Shown here piece by piece: positions 60,019 to 64,000 of a stretch of 64,000 nt of DNA; position 1 is the stretch's first letter; each line of letters starts with the position of its first letter. This DNA comes from Viscum album (lineage: Eukaryota > Streptophyta > Magnoliopsida > Santalales > Viscaceae). Made by a program: the position numbers and the translations under genes. Under the pieces are notes generated by a model. It was given only the letters and a program-made list of their open reading frames with translations. It was not told where the DNA came from and did not search any database. The stretch spans positions 1,971,968,576 to 1,972,032,575 of the forward strand of contig OY728136.1 of the NCBI GenBank assembly GCA_963277665.1, given 5' to 3'.

Positions 60019-61224
60019 GGGAGAAGAGGGGCTCTTTAGGAAAGAGTGAAAGTATTACTTTATAATATAATTATATTCGGTTTATAATGGACCAAAAATC
60101 ATTGACGTCGAATATAAGATGACTAATATTCTAAATAACATCAACCAATAATAATTGGACAGGTTTTAGATAATATTTTAATCATTATAATCTTATTTAT
60201 TTAAATGATTTATTAATGAGGTAAACATTGCATCATTATTGTGTCATTAATAATTTAAATTATTTGATGTCTAAAAATTATAAATAAAATATAATTATGT
60301 AGGAAATCTTTTTATATTTCAAATGAATATTTATAATCGAAAATCCAACATGTATAACCTTATTTAAAAATTGTTCTTCTAAAAGATGTAAGCTTATGCC
60401 ATTTTTATTTTTATTTTAGCTTTATTAATATAAAGTGTACCTACCACATACAAGTGGCTCCAAGGGGTCCCCAAATTGACCCAAGGATGCTCATGGTCGG
60501 GTATGTGTCCACCAATAAGGTTAGGACACGTTTTAGGGTAATTTTGTATTATTATAATATTATTTTTTAACCCTTATTTACCGGATTTACCCTTTAACCA
60601 TGGTAAATAAAATATTTACCGCAGTAATTATTCAAAATGTGTAAAAATAAAAGTTACCTATTTACATAATTTGGACATCCCGATTCCAAATATGGAATCC
60701 ATTTTTCTAAATTCAAAACACAGAAGTGGCAGAAATTAATTTAAAATTAATTCCCGCTGTAAAAACAAAAAGCGTGTTTTTAAGAGATAATAACTATCAA
60801 AAGATTGACACTTGTTTATGTTCGGTTTAATTGTAAAATTATGTCCAATGACCAACATTATATTAAATGGTAAAAATATATTATAAATATACTTTAAAAC
60901 CACTCAAATTAATAATTTATCACTATTAATTATTTTGGTTAAAAAAGTTGTTTTTAATTAAAATTTAGTAATTTTCACTATTCATCAAAATATGAAAGTT
61001 ATCCGAAATGTACCAAAATTTTACCTTAGGCTAAATTCAATATTCCGAATCCAAAAATGAAGTCCATTTTCAAATATAAAATATATATAATTTAAAAAAG
61101 TAGTTGTTACTATTCATAACGGCTAGTTTGATTAGTTATGGTGTGTTAGAACTCGGTGTTGCGTACAACACATGCTATCACATTATTCAAAGAGAAGCGT
61201 ACCGTAGAAGCTTGGGGTGTTACA

Positions 61225-61238
61225 TTCTCCCCTCCTTC
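61225..61238 (-). promoter_or_regulatory. Polypurine tract of element D
   Basis: The minus strand reads GAAGGAGGGGAGAA directly before the LTR start TGTAACACCCC, after GCGAGGACGCAATT. It is 31 bases past the end of the pol frame, typical for chromoviruses. Confidence 0.9.
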
Positions 61239-61269
61239 AAATAATTGCGTCCTCGCAATTTCTAGGGTA

Positions 61270-62058
61270 TTACTGCATAAAAAGACTCGGGTGGTTATTC
61301 ATCATAAGTTCCTCGGGTTCCCACGTTGCCTCTTCCATCTTATGGTTTCTCCACAAAACTTTTACGAGACGCGTCGTCCGGTTTCTCAGCACTTGTTCTC
61401 TCGTATCAAGAATCTTGACGGGCTCTTCGCAATAAGACAGATCGGGTTCCAGTTCTAATTCCTCATAGGTGAGTACATGCGTCGGATCAGGCATGTATTT
61501 CCTCAATAGAGATACGTGGAACACATCGTGAACTTTGGAGAGACTTGGCGGCATTGCCAATCGATAAGCTACAACCCCAATTCGTTCTAGAATTTCGAAA
61601 GGTCCGATGTACCTGGGACTCAATTTACCTTTCTTACCAAAACGTATGACTCCCTTCCATGGAGATACCTTTAGGAAAGCATGATCACCGACCTGAAATT
61701 CCAAATCCTTCCTTCGATTATCGGCATAGCTCTTCTGCCTACTTTGAGCTGCTTTGATGTGATTTTGGATTACTTTCACCTTTTCCACCGTTTCCTCCAC
61801 CAGTTCTGGGCCTACAAGTTTTCTTTCACCAACGTCATCCCAACAGGTTGGTGTACGACATCTCTTTTCGTATAACGCTTCATATGGTGCCATCTGAATA
61901 CTCGAATGGAAGCTATTATTATAGGAAAATTCTACCAGAGGTAAATATTGATCCCACATACCCTGAAAGTCATGTGAGCAAGATCTCAACATGTCTTCTA
62001 AGGTTTGAATAGTCCGTTCTGATTGTCCGTCTGTCTGAGGGTGGTAAGCAGTGCTCAA
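61270..62058 (-). pseudogene. Integrase C-terminal half, GPF module and chromodomain (element D)
   Basis: A 262-codon open stretch in the same frame as the upstream pol segments. It starts in the integrase core at STAYHPQTDGQSER (residues 2-15) with the third catalytic acidic residue Glu14. The GPF/Y module follows (RYIGPFEIL, residues 149-157), then SKVHDVFHVSLLRKY (174-188) and a C-terminal chromodomain (about 211-255: EEPVKILDTR...LVKVLWRNH...ATWEPEE). The chromodomain directs integration to marked chromatin in chromoviruses and supports a Tekay-like assignment. The open part is separated from the preceding segment only by the TGA at 62098-62100 and 13 sense codons. The normal end of pol is the stop at 61270. 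Confidence 0.92.
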
Positions 62059-62100
62059 ATGAAGTTCAGTATCCAGGGGTTTCTGAAGACTTTTCCAAAA

Positions 62101-62391
62101 TCATGAAGTAAAACGGGGATCACGATCAGAAACAATCGATAGGGGTACACCATGAAGTCTCACAACTTCATTAATGTATAGTCTTGCTAGACGTTCCAGG
62201 GGTAGATCTTCTCTTATAGCAAGAAAATGTGCTGACTTGGTAAGACGATCAACAATAACCCATATTGCATCGTTCCTTCTAGGAGTCTTCGGTAGCCCCA
62301 TGACAAAGTCCATCGTAACATTGTCCCATTTCCACTCCGGTATGGGAAGAGGTTGCATGACTCCTCCAGGCAGTTGCCTTCCAGCTTTCAC
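62101..62391 (-). pseudogene. Integrase core, first part (element D)
   Basis: 97 codons between two premature stops, same frame as its neighbours. It contains the first catalytic Asp in [13 protein letters not shown] (Asp28), the [13 protein letters not shown] strand, and the second Asp in [10 protein letters not shown] (Asp89). The stop after it (TGA, 62098-62100) stands where relatives usually have Arg, so CGA-to-TGA is likely. The stop before it (TAA, 62395-62397) falls in a Gln position (CAA). The frame has no ATG of its own; it is one piece of a broken polyprotein. Integrase joins the cDNA to the host chromosome. Confidence 0.9.
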
Positions 62392-62394
62392 TTG

Positions 62395-64000
62395 TTAACA
62401 AACCATACATCTTGACACAAAATCAGCAATCTCCCTCTTCATATTGTCCCACCAAAAATGTTCTTTCAAATCTCTATACATTTTGATGCTCCCAGGGTGT
62501 ATAGAGAAATTGGAACTATGAGAATCATCCAGAAATTCCCTTTTTAGATCAGGTATATTGGGAACACAAAGTCTCTTCCCGAATTTCAAAATTCCATCTT
62601 CATACACAAAGTCTCTCAATCTCCCATCATTCACAGCTTTAATCTTCTTCTGAAATTCTTCATCATCGGTCTGAGAACTCTTAATCCTTTCTAGTAAAGA
62701 TGGTTTGGCAACCATTTGAAAAAGCATTGATGTTTCACCTTCCCTGGTTATTCCCATGTCCATCTTCACTAGATCCATGAAAATTGGATCCCTTTCAATT
62801 CTCATCATGTTCAGAACTCCATGGTCTTTTCTGCTCAAAGCATCTGCTACTTTGTTTGCTTTCCCCGGGTGGTAGTGTATCGCACAATCATAATCCTTGA
62901 GTAATTCAAGCCATCTCCTTTTCCTCATGTTGAGTTCTTTTTGTGAGAAAATATACTTCAAACTCTTGTGATCAGTATAAATCTCACATTTTTCACCATA
63001 GAGGTAGTGCCTCCATATCTTCAAAGCAAAGATCACTGCTGCTAACTCGAGATCATGAGTAGGATAGTTTTGTTCATGAATTTTCAACTGTCGTGATGCA
63101 TAGGCAATAACTCTATCATTCTGCATAAGGACACAGCCAAGTCCTTTCTTCGATGCATCACTATAAATAACGAACCCATCATTCCCCGATGGTAAATTCA
63201 ATATAGGAGCATTGACTAATCTTCTCTTCAGTTCTTCGAAACATTCTTCACACTCTTTTGTCCAAACAAATTTAACCCCTTTATGTGTGAGCTTCGTTAA
63301 TGGGTTAGCCAATCGGGCAAAATTCTGGACGAAACGTCGATAATAACCTGCCAAACCAATAAAACTGCGTACCTCAGTTATACTCGTAGGTGCTGGCCAT
63401 TCTTGGATTGCTTTGGTCTTAGAAGGATCAACAAAGATTCCATCTTTAGAGACAATATGGCCAAGAAAAGAAATCTCCTGAAGCCAGAATTCACACTTGC
63501 TAAACTTCCCATATAATTCATGCCTCCTCAGAGTCTTCAAGATAATGCGCAAGTGATTTTCATGATCTTCGTAGGTTTTGGAGTATACCAAGATATCATC
63601 AATAAATACCACCACAAATTCATCGAGATACTCCTTGAAAACTCTATTCATCAGATCCATGAATACAGAGGGTGCATTAGTCAATCCAAACGGCATTACA
63701 GTAAACTCGTAATGCCCGTACGTGGTTCGAAATGCTGTCTTCGGAATGTCTTCCTTCTTCACACACAACTGATGGTATCCAGATCGAAGGTCAATCTTTG
63801 AAAAGTATTGACCTCCATGTAGTTGGTCAAATAAATCATCAATACGAGGTAGGGGATACTTGTTCTTTATCGTTATAGCATTGATCTCCCTGTAGTCGAT
63901 ACATAACCTCATAGATCCATCTTTCTTTTTAACAAAAAGAACAGGGGCTCCCCATGGATAAACACTAGGGCGAATAAATCCCTTATTACTCAATTCCTCT
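62395..64000 (-). pseudogene. Reverse transcriptase, RNase H and integrase zinc domain (element D)
   Basis: Open from the window edge to the TAA at 62395. There is no start here: the frame continues upstream, and numbering is from the Met-equivalent at 63993. [14 protein letters not shown] (64-75, first Asp 68), MPFGLTNAP (100-108), catalytic FIDD (130-133), [11 protein letters not shown] (176-186). RNase [11 protein letters not shown] with Asp279, Glu316 in THDLELA, Asp341 in [11 protein letters not shown], Asp384 in VADALSRK, so all four metal ligands are present. Integrase zinc domain: His492, His499, Cys529 and Cys532, intact. All catalytic residues are preserved, so this part was under selection until recently. 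The product would copy the element's RNA into DNA in gag particles. Confidence 0.93.

Larger units (their letters stand above)
57637..61224 (-). repeat. 3' LTR of element D
   Basis: 3588 bp. In plus coordinates it starts TGTAACGCCCCGACC and ends GGGGTGTTACA, so the ends form an 11-bp near-perfect inverted repeat (TGTAACRCCCC), longer than the usual TG..CA. Inside: a GGTGAGCTCAAATGCCCAGTAAGG segment (~57910), GGTAAGGG donor-like motif (~58925, minus), three hairpin modules (59243-59282, ~59434-59470, 59597-59655), the TATA box (60011), a GTGGCTCCAAGGGGTCCCC segment (~60452), and a single TTGCGTACAACACATGC unit near 61160. There is no second LTR in the window to compare. Confidence 0.9.
57637..64000 (-). 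mobile_element. Element D: young chromovirus (Tekay-like), 3' LTR and most of pol
   Basis: Minus-strand order from the right edge: RT, RNase H, integrase, GPF module, chromodomain, purine tract, 3' LTR. Gag, protease and the 5' LTR lie beyond 64000. Pol is in one frame with only two premature stops, so it is by far the youngest element in the window. Its LTR is related to those of A/B and C, making it the type of autonomous element that could have supplied proteins for them. Confidence 0.92.

Overview
The window is a non-genic stretch of a large, AT-rich plant genome made almost entirely of nested and decayed transposable elements. The plant assignment rests on Ty3/gypsy retrotransposons of chromovirus (Tekay/Del-like) and Athila-like type with initiator-Met-tRNA primer sites, palindrome-rich CACTA-type DNA transposon remnants, and a plant-mobile-domain (PMD) gene. 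I saw no rRNA gene, no intact tRNA gene, no CRISPR and no clearly intact host gene.

Layout, left to right. (1) 1-~5400, minus strand: a very old chromovirus ('E') with RT, protease and gag remnants, a primer-binding site (PBS) and the start of its 5' LTR. (2) ~5400-11950: AT-rich filler holding a 1.6-kb field of ACTAATT-like repeats and a 0.4-kb array of palindromes with CACTA-like ends. (3) ~12060-13640, plus strand: a decayed chromovirus pol ('F': protease, RT, start of RNase H). It stops abruptly at (4) 13643-20510, a GC- and CpG-rich island. The island carries short repeats, a 126-bp duplication, about 22 GCGCGC motifs, a TATA box, and a three-exon PMD + coiled-coil gene (16840-20504) that stays in one frame but has seven premature stops. 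(5) 21181-~44697, plus strand: an old non-autonomous gypsy element ('A/B') with LTRs of about 4.68 kb and only a gag remnant inside. Its right LTR is split by (6) 32385-44169, minus strand: a younger non-autonomous gypsy element ('C') with LTRs of 4756 and 4759 bp, a 2270-bp gag-only interior and a 5-bp target duplication. The intact left LTR of A/B shows the empty site. (7) ~45900-49300, minus strand: an Athila-like pol pseudogene whose RT is split by (8) 47942-48869, a 928-bp CACTA-type element. (9) ~49300-57636: AT-rich sequence with no supported feature. (10) 57637-64000, minus strand: the 3' LTR (3588 bp) and most of pol (RT, RNase H, integrase, chromodomain) of a much younger chromovirus ('D') that runs off the right edge.

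The LTRs of A/B, C and D are diverged relatives. They share a CTCCCTTATAAAAG-type core promoter, a tRNA-Met PBS where visible, purine tracts next to the LTR, and sets of up to three short GC-rich hairpin modules. D is of the autonomous type that could have supplied proteins to gag-only elements such as A/B and C; this is an inference. The most unusual signals are the covarying LTR hairpin modules, a 147-bp tRNA-like block lying antisense in both gag-only elements, and the PMD gene decayed by stop codons but not by frameshifts.
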